DNA from: Cordilura impudica
Lineage: Eukaryota; Arthropoda; Insecta; Diptera; Scathophagidae
NCBI GenBank assembly: GCA_963682025.1
Contig: OY821521.1
Location: 166,343,961 to 166,407,960 of the forward strand
DNA: 64,000 bases
Reading direction: 5' to 3'
The notes beneath the pieces were generated by a model. The model did not search any database. It was not told where the DNA came from and saw only the letters and a program-made list of their open reading frames with translations. The translations under genes and the position numbers were made by a program. Positions 22,134 to 32,774 of the stretch are shown one piece after another; position 1 is the first letter of the stretch; every line of letters starts with the position of its first letter.

Positions 22134-24362
22134 CCCTTCACTATATGGAGGGGAAAAGAGTGTTCGAATTTAAAGTCTCACCCCCTAGAAATATGCGAAT
22201 AGCAAAAAAACTGAGAAATATAAAGTTTTGTGTCAATCAAAAAAAAATTTGGAGGTGACTCAACGCGAATGAAAATTTCAAGTGTGTTTATATGGGGAAA
22301 ATATGACTTTTTTTCAGATTTTACGAAAATTTCGTTCTATAGTTTTACTTTTCCGACAAGTTGTAACATGAATCGATTTCAGTACTAAATTATCTCTTTA
22401 AAAAGCTATATAACTTCAAAATCGAATAAAAACTCGCCAAGAAATAGCAAATGCCCCAGACCACTTTTGTGCCAAAAAAATAGGTCGGGATATTTGGCGG
22501 AAATTTTTTCAACTTTAAGAAATTATTTCAAGCCATAACTTTTTTTTTGGTCTATACTTATGAACACTCAGTCATGAAGTTTTGTTTTATTACCACGTTT
22601 TTAACATATTGCGCAATGAGGCCAAAAATGGAAAATTTTTTTGATAAAATTTTGAAAACTCCTCTTTTAAGTTTTAAAAAATTCTCTTGAACAAAATTTC
22701 TAAAAATGGATGTGGTACTTTAAAGTTTTATTAAGTATAAGTTAAAGATTAACTTTCTGAATTTTTAAGTAAATTCCTCTGCCACAATTTTTTTTACAAG
22801 GAATTTTTTTTTGCGGATTTCGAGAAAAATTAGTTTTTTGTGAAATATTCAGTAAATGAACTCTATATGACCCCAAGCTAAAAAAAAGAGAATTTATTAA
22901 AAAAATCAAATATTTTGTAAGTGGTGTTCAATTTTAAGATGTGACGCTAAACATATAATAACGTTAACCCAGTCCTTGCCGAGACCAAACTTTGAATTTT
23001 GGCATATTTAAAAAAATTTATTATTCTAGAAAACTACATGAAACCCTTACCACGGGTTGGAAAATAAAAATGTGCTATATTTTACTGATTTTTATGATAT
23101 GATGAATATGGCGATTTTATAATTTGATGTCATTAAGCCATTTGGAGTTGGCGCCAAAAATGACCCCAGGACGATTAAGTCAAAAAAATTCAAAGGTTTT
23201 GCAAATACTGCTGAATTTTGGATCATTTTAACCCTAGGAGAACATAAGGGTAAGTTTTCGTAAAATATAACACAGTATTATTTCCCAGCCCATAGTAAGG
23301 GCTTAATCTAGTTTTCTAGAATAATTAATTTTTTTTAATTATGCCAAAATTCAAAGTTTGGCCTCGGCAAGGAATGGGTTAACGTTGTTCGAATTGTTCC
23401 GAATTTTTTGCATGGAAGACTTGCACATTTGGTTATTATATTTTAAGCGTCACATCTAAAAATTCAGCAGCAGTTGAAAAATATATGAATTATTTGAATA
23501 AATTGTCTTTTATTAGATTGGGGTCATATGTGACCCCAAGTCCAAAAGGGATAATGGGGTCGTATAATTTTTTTCCGAAAACCTAGGCTATTAAGATATA
23601 ATATACCATTTGAAAGTAGAAAACTGATAAATTTTTAATACAAATTATTTAGATAGAGTAAATTTACTGAATATTTCACTTAAAACTCATTTTTCTCGAA
23701 ATCCGCGAAAAATAATTCCTTGCAAAAAAAATTCTGGCAGTGTAATTTACTCAAAAATTCACACAGTTAATCTCTAACATATACTTAACAAAAGCTTAAA
23801 GTGCCATAAACATTTGTTGAAATTTTGTTCAAGAGAATTTTTTAAAACTTAAAAAAGGAGTTTTCAAAATTTTGTCAAAAAAAAAAAAATATCCCATTTT
23901 CGGTCTCATTGCGCAAAAGGTTAAAAACGTGATAATAAAACAAAACATTATATCTGAGTGCTCAAAGGCATAGAGACAAAAAAAATTACGGCTTTAATTA
24001 ATTTCTTAGATTTGAAAAATTTCCGCAAATTTCACGACCTAATTTTTTTTGGCCCAAAGTGGTCTGGGGCATTTGCTATTTCTTGGCAAGTTTCTCTTCG
24101 ATTTTGAAGTTATATAGCGTTTTCAAGAGATAATTTAGTACTGAAATCGATTCATATTGCAATTTGCGGTAAAACTAAATTATAGACCGAAATTTTCGCA
24201 AAATCTGAAAAATGGTCATATTTTCTCCATATAAACACACTTGAAATTTTCAGTCGCGTTGATTGGCCCAAAACTTTCTATTTCTCAGTTTTTTTTGCTA
24301 CTAGCATATTTCTAGGAGGGTGAGACCGAGAGTTGGAACACTTTTTTTATTAAGGGCCACCC
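22134..24362. mobile_element. Palindromic (fold-back) element F, complete copy 1 (~2.2 kb)
   Basis: The termini ATTAGGGTGGCCCTT and AAGGGCCACCC are inverted. The two halves are reverse complements almost end to end, with the centre near 23,180. Matching anchors are CAAATGCCCCAGACCACTTT (22,45x) against AAAGTGGTCTGGGGCATTTG (24,05x), and AACCCAGTCCTTGCC (22,97x) against GGCAAGGAATGGGTT (23,37x). No protein is encoded. It sits inside the 140-bp repeat array. Related copies are at 27,405-28,552 (half) and 55,946-58,372. Transcripts would fold into a roughly 1-kb hairpin. Confidence 0.85.
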
Positions 24363-24379
24363 AAATAAACATATTAAAC

Positions 24380-24904
24380 TATTTTGAAGAGTCGCGGAAA
24401 AAATGGGCGGAATCGGACCAATGGGCGTGGCACCCGCCATACAAAGTAAATATTTAATATCATATATCTAGTCTACTATAATAGAGAATGCCGTGGAACT
24501 TTGTGTGAATTCATAAGTTACTAATGTGAGTACTCAGAAAAAAATGGGCGGGATTAGATCAGTGGGCGTGGTACCCCCATACAAAGTAAACATTTAATAT
24601 CATATAACTGGAATACTGTAATAGTGAAATCCTTCGAGCTTTCTGTGAGTTCATAAGTTATTAATCTGAGTAGGCGGACAAAAATAGGCGGGATCAGATC
24701 AGTGGGCCTGGCACCCCCATACAAAGTATATATTTAATGTCATATATCTGTAGTATCAAAAGGCTTGGGACTTTGTATGAGTTCGTTAGTTAGTAATGTG
24801 AGTAGTCGCCCAGAAATGTGTGTGATCGGAGCTGTGGGCATGGCACAGCCCATACAAAGTAACTATATAATATCATATAACTGGAGTATTAGAAAAGGGA
24901 AAGC
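24380..24904. repeat. 140-bp repeats, array continuing after the palindrome
   Basis: Four units with GTGGGCGTGGCACC and CCCATACAAAGTA lie at about 24,430, 24,572, 24,710 and 24,848, continuing the remnant at 22,020-22,133. Confidence 0.8.
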
Positions 24905-26270
24905 CTTAATCTATACTAATATAATAAAGAGGTAATGTGTGTTTGTTTGTTTGTTTGTTTGTTTGTAGGAGGTAATCTCCGTAACTAGCCATCTGATCTT
25001 CCTGAAATTTTCACAGAGTCTTACTGCGGATATGGGAAGTGCTACAGGCTATAATTTTTTTAATATTTTTAGTGGGCGTGGCACCTCCCACACAAAGTAA
25101 ATTTTTAATATCATATACATATATTGAGTACTATGACAGGGAGAGCTTTGCAAATTTGTGTGAGGTCACCTATTGTTAATATTAGTAGCCACGCCGGAAA
25201 TGGGCGGGATCGGATAAGTGGGCGTGGTACCTCCCATACAAGTAATAATTCAATGTTATATATCTCGAGTACTATGATAGAGAGAGTTTTTCAAATTTGT
25301 CTGATTGCACCAATTATTAATGTGAGCAGTCGGACAAAAATGGGTGGTATCGGCCCAATAGGCGTGGCACCTGCCATACAAATAAAATATAAAATGCCAT
25401 ATATCTGGAGTACTGTTATAGTGAGAGTCTTGGGACTTTGTGTGAACCCATAAGTTATTCATATGATTAGTTAGACAAAAATGGGCGTGATCGGAGCAGT
25501 GGGGGTGCCACCGCCCGTACAAAGTAAATATATGATATCATATAACTGGTGTACTAAATGAGGGAATCTTTGGCACTTTGCACGACACCATCAGATCTTA
25601 GTATGAGTAGTCAGACAAAAAATTGGCGGGTTCACACCAATGGGCGTGGAACTCCCCATGCAAATTAACTATTTAATGTCACATATCTGCAGTACTGTAA
25701 AAGAGAGAGCTTTCTGGCTTTGCGTGAGCCCATAGGTTTTTTGTGTGATTAGTCGAACAAAAAAAATGGGCGTGATCGAAGCAGTGGGCGTAGCACCGCC
25801 CATGCAAAGTAGATATCTAATATCATATAACTGGGAAAGACTCGACATTTTGCACGAGTCCATCAGATATTAATGTGAGTAGTCCAGTAAAAATTGGGCG
25901 GGATGGGATAAGTCGGCGTGGCACCTCCTATATAAAAATATGATGTACTACGAAAGCAACAGTCTTTTGACAAGTACATTAGTTATCAATGTGATTTGTC
26001 GTGGAAAATATATCGTCAAAATCAAAAATCGCCAAACCCTAAAATCGCGAAAAATAAAAATCGCCCAAAAAACAAAAATCTTCAAAATCAAAAATGGGCA
26101 AAATCAAAATTCGCTAAAAATAAAAATTGCCAAGTGATATCTTAAGTTCAAAGCCAATAGTTGAGTGGTGCCAGATTTAATTTGGAAAATCCATGTTCTT
26201 CTCATGGGCAGCTACGTGTACCTCCAGGGCAGGAACGCCGAAAATTCTGATAATTGTTGTACCGAATTAA
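24905..26270 (+). mobile_element. Helentron-like (DINE/Lep1-type) element with internal tandem repeats
   Basis: The start CTATACTAATATAATAAAGA is followed by a (GTTT)n microsatellite (24,940-24,966) and CTTCCTGAAATTTTCACA. A 140-bp tandem array then runs from 25,080 to 25,935. After it come AAAATCGCC-type short repeats (26,010-26,130) and an AGGAACGCCGAA segment (26,230). This layout of conserved start, microsatellite, tandem core and structured 3' part is that of non-autonomous Helitron-like DINE/Lep1 elements in insects. No Rep/helicase protein is present. Confidence 0.7.
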
Positions 26271-26324
26271 AAAAAAAAACACTTTATATCAGCAAGTATC
26301 AAAACAAAAGAATCTATATTAATA

Positions 26325-26760
26325 ATCTATACATAGCTTAATAAAGAGGTAATGTGGTTGTTTGTTTGTAGGAGGTAATCTCCGTAACGACTTATCTGAT
26401 CTTCCTGAAATTTTCACTGATTCTTACTGCGGATATCGGAAGTGCTACAGGCTGTATTTTTTTAAATATTTTTAGTGGTCGTGGCACCTCCCATACAAAG
26501 TAAATTTTTAATATCATATATATTAAGTAAGGTCAGGTCACCTATTATTAACGTGAGTAGTCAGACAACAAAATGGGCGGAATTGGACAAATACGCATGG
26601 CAACCCCTATACAAACTTAATATTAAATGTGATATATCTGAATTACTGTATTAGTGAGAGCCTTGGGTCTTTGCGTGAGCCCTTTCATAACGATTCGGAA
26701 GGGTGGGGGGGGGGGGGGGGGAGGGGAGGTGTAGCGAAGCACACGGGTTACATCTAGTGT
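26325..26760 (+). mobile_element. Short Helentron-like copy with both ends
   Basis: It starts CTATACATAGCTTAATAAAG, has a short GTTT microsatellite and CTTCCTGAAATTTTCAC. It carries only about one and a half 140-bp repeats and ends GTGTAGCGAAGCACACGGG followed by TTACATCTAGT. A poly-G run (26,703-26,725) precedes the 3' end. This copy shows both ends of the family within 435 bp. Confidence 0.7.
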
Positions 26761-27125
26761 GATATAAAAATGTAATTAATCAGATAGTAATGGGCGTTCT
26801 AGGATTAGTGGACATGGCACCTTCAATACAAAAAATATGTAAAACTATGAAAGCTGCAGACTTGAAACTTTTGACCGGAGGAAAATTTAAAATCGCCAAA
26901 ACAGAAAATCGCGAATAACAAAAATCACCAAAATCAAAAATCGGCAAAACCGAAAATAGAGAATGGCGAAATTCGCAAAAAAAAAGACAAAAGTCGCCAA
27001 AATCGAAAATTGCCAACATCGAAAATCGCGAATAACAAAAATCGCCAAAACCAAAAATCGCCAAAATTAAAAATCGTAAAAGAAAATTGAGAAATTTAGA
27101 AATCCCTAAAACTAAATAAATGGGT
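26761..27125. repeat. Helentron-like 3' fragment: short AAAATCGCC repeats
   Basis: After one degenerate 140-bp-type segment (26,770-26,880) there are about 15 copies of a 13-16 bp unit such as AAAATCGCCAAAA. The minus-strand open frame over this block (FGDFCYSRFS repeats) is an artefact of the repeat. Confidence 0.7.
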
Positions 27126-27165
27126 GTTGTGAAGCACATTGAATTATAGCTATTTGCAGATAAAA

Positions 27166-27309
27166 ATGAATCCTGTGTTGATGTGTTTTTCTTCGTCTTT
27201 GGATTCTGAAGAAGAATATGGATCCAGTTTAATTAGAAGGCAATTAATAGACAAAAGCGATCCGCTGTCATTGTCGGATTTAGTGTGCGATTCAAATTGT
27301 TTTCTCTAA
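27166..27309 (+). pseudogene. Possible N-terminal fragment of a Harbinger (HARBI1-like) transposase
   Basis: A 47-codon frame carries an acidic/serine stretch (SSSLDSEEE) followed by LIRRQLIDKSDPLSLSD. This resembles the region just before the first helix of PIF/Harbinger transposases, where an RR-LRD-S-PL-LSD pattern is common. After SD the similarity is lost and a stop follows. If correct, this is a truncated remnant of about 45 residues out of the usual 350-450. The assignment rests only on a short motif, and chance resemblance is possible. Confidence 0.3.
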
Positions 27310-27404
27310 TCACTTAGGACTTGCAATAAGTATTGCTTTCTTTAATTTTATATTATTATATTAATTCTATATTTCATATTCTTTTGAATAAATTGTCTTT
27401 TATT

Positions 27405-28552
27405 AGCCTTGGATCATTTGTGGGTCTTCTTATTTTTATTAAAAAAAAAATATGGATTGTTTTTATACATAAAATAATTTTATAATAAAATTGGTTAAAA
27501 GTTGTTTTAATTTATATTCGCGAGCACTAAGCAGATAATTGCACCAAAGATATATCACAATGGATTATTTTGATCCCAGGAACACTGAAGGGTTAAATAA
27601 ATAAAAATTATCCGAATTATTTTTCTTAAATTCTAAATAGTGGTTTCATCGAGTTTAATAGAAAAACTCGTTTTCGGTAAAATTTTATTTAAAAATATCT
27701 TAAAATCCAAAGCTGGCCTTGGCAAATAATGGGTTAACGCTCTCGGATTTATCTCAATAGGAACGGAAGTTCTACATATTTAGTTATTATATTTTAAGAA
27801 TAGCACTTACAAAATATTTGAATTTTTTGAATAAATTGTTTTATTAGCTTGGGGTCATATGTGACCCCAATTCCAAAACGGTTAATGGGGTCATAATATT
27901 TTTTTCCAAAACCCTATGCAATTAAAATAAAATATAACATTTAAAAGTAGAAAAGTGATGAATTTTTGATACAAAGTATTTAGAAATAATACATTTACAG
28001 AATATTTTACAAAAATCCCATTTTTCTCGAAATCCGCAAAAATAAAATCCTTGTCAAAACAATTCTGGCATAGGGATTTACATAAAAATCCGCAAAGTTA
28101 ATCTATAACATACATTTAACAAGACATTAAAGAGCTAGATCAATTTTTTTAAATTAAGAAAATTTAAGAAAATTTTTCCAAACTTGAAAAAGGAGTTTTC
28201 AAAATTTTATCAAAAAAATTTTTAATTTTCGGTCTCAATGCGTAATAGGTTAACAAGGTGGTAATAAAACAATACTTCATATCTGAGTATTTACAGGTAT
28301 AGAGACTAAAACAAAATATCGGCCTTAATTAATTTCTTGACCTAGTTTTTTTTTGGCACAAAAGTGGTCTGGGGCATTTGCTATTTCTTGGCGATGTTAT
28401 ATTCGATGTAGTTTTATAGCTTTTTGGAAAGATAAATTAATACTGATCCCGAATTATATAACAATTTGTCGGAAAACTTAAACTATAGAACGAAATTTTC
28501 GTAAAATCTGAAAAAACACACTTGAAATTTTCAATCGTTGAGCCACCCTAGT
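27405..28552. mobile_element. Palindromic element F, half copy
   Basis: It corresponds to the central loop and right arm of the copy at 55,946-58,372. The loop contains CGCGAGCACTAAGCAGATAA and GGATTATTTTGATCCCAGGA. The arm contains GGTCTGGGGCATTTGCTATT, and the copy ends GAGCCACCCTAG. The left arm is missing, so this copy is not itself palindromic. Confidence 0.75.
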
Positions 28553-28724
28553 GTGCACTGCACAACGTGTGTATTAATTTTAATGTTCCAAATTCCATAC
28601 TCAGCATACAACCCCAAAATGAAACCGTTTTTACTGATCCTGGCATAGGAAATGAAACCTACCTTACAAAAAGTGGTCACAAAGTTAAAGACGACATAAA
28701 TTTAAACCTTGAAATCAAGCGTAG

Positions 28725-30555
28725 GTTAGGTTAGGTTGATAAGAGGAGCTATAAATACACACAGCTCATAGCCGTTGTGTCCGGATATACACCTAAGCCA
28801 GTAGGTCGGCTTGTTGTGCGCTCTACATTTCTACGTTCATCCGGTTATCTACCCCTCTACTAACTTAGAAATTCGGTTTCATCAGCAAATTTTCTGAGTG
28901 TTTTCCAGCTTATCCACAAGACCCTTCAGGCCTGGAATGATGTCGTTGGTTGCAGGACAGTAACAGAGGTAGTGTTCTATAAGTGGCCGATTCCACCCAT
29001 CCTATACGGTATAGGTGAGTCCTTAGCTCAGAGTATCCGGTGAGGTGGGCAATTTCCCTACTAAGTTCTGCTCTACTCAGATTAAGTACTCCCTAAGTAT
29101 TCCCTAGTCTCGTAGTGTTTGAAGTACCCCTTAATACCTTTGTAAACTTACCCACGTCAGTCTCTTCCCAAATTGATACATGCGAACTGGTCGCCCAGTC
29201 TGCCAGTTTCAACTTTAGAGACTTGAAAAGTATTGGGTTTTCCAAATTGACTCTTTCCAGGAAAGAACCCTTCCTTGCCAGTTCGTCAACAATCTCGTTT
29301 CCCATTATACCTCGGATCCAAACGATTTCAAGTCTACCTCTTCTGGAGAATTGTGCCATCTCCTCCTTTCACCCGAGGATAGCCCTTGATCTAGTTTTCT
29401 CCGCAGATATCGCTCTGATAGCCGCTAAACTATCCGTAAATATTTTGACGTCTCTGGGACTTGGGGAATCTCGTGCGTTAATAGACCTAATACATTCCGT
29501 TATCGTGACCAATTCAGCCTGAAAGACAGAGTTGTGATCCGGAAGACGGAGGCATATCTCTGTATAACGGTCCTCATCATAGCAACCTATGCCAGTCTTA
29601 CCATGCAGACTTGATGCGTCCGTATAGTAGTGTGACCTTGGAAGGTTTTGTAGAATATTTCCGTTCATTCAACTTTCCCTGTCTGGTATCGGTATACTGC
29701 AGGGTATATCTGTTGACACTTCCGCGATTCTATCACAGCTAATATCCACTGTGTTGAGTCCCGGAATTTGGTCCCAAATTTTTTGGTGTCTGGTCATGTG
29801 ATCGGTGATATATTCCCCTGTTACCCTTAATCGTAACATGGCCAGAGTTACCTCATATTTAATTCTAATATAGATTGTGTGTATAGATGGAATATTCTCT
29901 AAAGCCCTCGTAGATGTAACCGTATTACACCACTGATCCCTATGCAGTAGAGGCGCTGTATCTTTTGGAATGGTTTAATGTAGCATTTTCTGTTCATTGA
30001 TGTCCACATGCCTATGGATGTATAGGTTAGAATAGGTCTAACGACGCTTGTTTATAGCCAATGTATCATCCTCGGGTTTAAACCCCATTTTGATCCTATA
30101 GCTCTTCTGCAAATGGCCCAAACACGATGAGCCTTCGCAACCCTGCTATCGATATGGTTTTTCCAAGTGAGCTCTCTATCGAGAATCACCCCAAGGTATT
30201 TCACCGTTTGTGTGATTCTAATCGTTTTGCCCTGGAAACGAGGTTCATCAAAGTCGATTATTCTCGTCTTTCTAGTAAAGAGAAATATCTCAGTCTTCTC
30301 TGGGTTCACATTTGAGCCCCTTGGTTGTGGCCAATCGTATGATATTTCGAGTGCATCCAATACCCTCCTACATAAATTACTAGGATCTTTCCCCTTAACA
30401 TTACCGCTATGTCGTCTGCGTAGCAGACAGGTTTGAAACCCATATTGGCTAGAATCCTTAGCAAACTCTTTATAGTGGTCACCCAGAAAAGGGGTATAAA
30501 ATTCCCTATTTAGGAGCCCCACAACAAACCTAGTCTCTTATTCTAGAGCCACCAA
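28725..30555 (-). pseudogene. R1-like non-LTR retrotransposon ORF2: RT end, RNase H and 3' end
   Basis: Minus-strand decayed ORF2. The RT palm motif CYADDIAVM is at about 30,405-30,432. A frameshift follows, then RRVLDAL, GSNVNPEKTE and YLGVILDRELTWKNHI (about 30,180). The RNase H domain (about 29,090-29,650) has YTDASS, ELVTI, FTDSLAAIRAI and GNEIVDELARKG. A C-terminal EHYLCYCPA box lies near 28,960. A short tail at 28,725-28,740 reads AACCTAACCTAACC on this strand. Frameshifts and stops show it is inactive. The 5' part of the same RT lies at 32,240-32,511, beyond an insertion. RNase H plus the RT motifs fit the R1/LOA-like part of the non-LTR tree; the exact clade is uncertain. Confidence 0.8.
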
Positions 30556-30559
30556 ACTC

Positions 30560-32238
30560 CCCAGTTGGCAAAATCGTCGTAGATGACATTGTCTTTAACG
30601 ATTCCTTTAAGACATTTCATAATTTGTCACGCATGACATTTGTCGATGAAGTTTTTTGTAACGACGATATAACTGATATTGTCGTTAACGTCCAGCTGGG
30701 AGACAAATTACTCAGAATGTCGTGTATCATATCCCGTTGACGACGAATTCAGCGAAAAAAATATATTTGTCATGTATTAAGGTCCGTTGATGACAATATG
30801 AGGGACAACGTCTTTTACTTGTCATACATCGAACTTTATTAACGACAAGTTAAGCGACAATATCTATGAGCCTTTCGTGCAGAGATTTAATTAAAAATTG
30901 CATTAGCGACCAGCTGGATGAAAAATAACTTATATGGTCGTGTATCACATTATATTGACGACAAATTAAGTGACAAAATCAGGTATTGTCGTGTATGAAT
31001 CTTTTGACGTCAAGATATGAGACATCGTGGCAAGATTATCGTCAGTCGAACTCCGTTAGTGACATGATGAGCGACGATGTCTTCAAGTTGCTCGTAAATT
31101 GATCACCATTAAAGACAGCATGAGCGACAATGTCTTCGAATTGTTCATTTATCTCATTGTATATGCTTTGCGTATTCAAAAAATGAAAAATAACGGGACT
31201 TAATAACGGTTACAAGACAAAAAAAAATTTTTCTATAGAAAAATCATCATCGAATTATTATTCAGTTGGTTATCAAAAAACAAAGAGAGAAGGTGTCTGC
31301 CAAATTGTTTAAAAGTTGAATATTAAAAATTTATTAAGTGATTTATTGTAAAGGTAAGTAAATTGATTTTTAAATCCCAGTTTTTGAGATGTCAGTTAAA
31401 CCTAGTTTAATTAAACCGAGAATAGATTTTTTCAGACATATCCAAATTCATAAAGGAATTGATGAATAAATTCTGGGTTTAATAAAACTAAATTTAACTG
31501 ATATCTGAAAAACTGGGTCTAAGTTAATTATTAAGTTATTAATTAATTATTAATTAATTATTAAGTTATTTAAAGAACTCTTTGTTTAGTCTTCATATAA
31601 ATTAAATATATTTATATTTTCTTTTATAGAAGCCACCAAAAAGAAGGTGAAACTACGGGGAATACACCAAAGAGCTACGATTAGTTTTTCGTAAAATTAA
31701 AAATACCGAAAAATCATAGAAAAAAAGTAAGGAAAATAAATAAGTTAAATATTAAAATATTAAGTTATTTTTAAAATGAATTAATTATTTTTATCGTTTG
31801 ATCTGTTTTTTATTATTTTTTAATTTTGTAAAATTAAATTAAAATGAAATTTCAAAATTTTAAAATGTTTACTTTCACTTTATTTTGGGCGAAAGTGTCC
31901 GTCATATTGTCCTTGACATAGTGTGAGGGAATATGTCTCTTATATTGTCGTCAACGACTGTATGATGGATATGTTGCCGGAATGGTCGTCAACGATCATA
32001 TTGTAGATTATATCGCCTACGTCGTCGTCGACGACAAGATGGAGCATATTGTCGATTGTATGGTCATCGGCGATAATGAGGAACTTTTTTTGCTCATACA
32101 GTTGTCAACGACCAGATAAGCGAAAGTGTCTCTCTTATTGTCTTGTATGATTCCGCGGACATTTGTATGAAAATTTCGTCAACGATTTATTGGAACTGTC
32201 CTCAATTTGTCTTCAACGATTTACTATTGTATTGTACC
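30560..32238. mobile_element. ~1.7-kb non-autonomous element inserted in the R1-like RT
   Basis: It separates two pieces of one reverse transcriptase gene. Both outer parts (about 30,565-31,150 and 31,890-32,240) are packed with variants of GTCGTCAACGA and GACGACAA in both orientations. The centre is AT-rich and non-coding. The left outer part has GTCTTTAACGATTCCTTTAA, and the inverted right end has GTCTTTAAGACATCTTAAA. Clean terminal inverted repeats or a target duplication could not be fixed. Superfamily unknown. Confidence 0.6.
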
Positions 32239-32511
32239 TGTCGTTTAAGATGTCTTAAAGACGTGGCCAACTGGGTCGCAACTTATCCATATATTCCCTA
32301 GCATGTGACAGATCCATGCTTTGATATCCCGGTCAATGTCGACGCGTTCTAGGGATTGGAATAGCGTATTGGTTGATACATTGTTAAAAGTTCCTTTTAT
32401 ATCAATAAATATAGCTAGGCTGAAGATTTTTAGATCAAAAGATCTTCCGATGTGGTGAACTACTTCAAGAAACGCAGTTTCCACTGAGCGTCCCTTTAAA
32501 TAAGCTACAGG
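32239..32511 (-). pseudogene. R1-like reverse transcriptase, 5' fragment
   Basis: The minus strand reads PVAYLKG, SVETAFLEVVHHI, LAIFIDIKGTFNNV and SLERVDIDRDIKAWI. This is the fingers/palm segment around RT motif A, with the catalytic aspartate in FIDIKGTFN, usual form FLDIEGAFNN. The frame is short and interrupted, and it continues in the fragment that starts at 30,555. It is truncated on its 5' side at 32,511. Confidence 0.75.
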
Positions 32512-32524
32512 TCATAAATTTGAA

Positions 32525-32745
32525 TGTTTATTTATTTTTTATTTAATTATATTAATAACAATACAAAGTAAATTTGAATTCTAATTTAGGGTCCAGAGAT
32601 AATCCGGGTGACAAAGACCATTTGGCTGGTTTTGCAGCGACAGACCAAAGCCTCTGGTGGAAATCGAACCCACGACCCGCGCATGATAGGCGAGCACGCT
32701 TCCTACTCACTTACCGGAGCGCTTGTTGGGAGTTGTTTTCCATTT
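32525..32745 (-). mobile_element. tRNA-derived SINE
   Basis: On the minus strand, CGCTCCGGTAAGTGAGTAGG, GCGTGCTCGCC and GTGGGTTCGATTTCCACC resemble a tRNA. The last forms a perfect-looking T-arm (GTGGG/TCCAC with one G-T pair) and a good Pol III B box (GGTTCGATT). The D-arm/A box is degenerate. It is followed by about 60 bp of unrelated body (32,580-32,640) and an AT-rich tail (32,520-32,575). A SINE with a tRNA head is the best reading; a functional tRNA is unlikely. Confidence 0.55.
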
Positions 32746-32774
32746 TCGGTCGGATGTAAGTGGTATAGATTTGA

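Noticed and set aside
26780..27139. 119-codon minus-strand frame with FGDFCYSRFS repeats
   Set aside because: Reads through AAAATCGCC short repeats; no protein family.
28725..28740. Telomeric TTAGG repeat
   Set aside because: Only three units, at the expected 3' tail of a LINE; not a telomere.
29115..29522. 135-codon plus-strand open frame
   Set aside because: Antisense shadow of the minus-strand RNase H domain of the R1-like retrotransposon.
32650..32735. Functional tRNA gene on the minus strand
   Set aside because: Good T-arm but degenerate D-arm and no convincing anticodon stem or acceptor pairing; fits a SINE head better.
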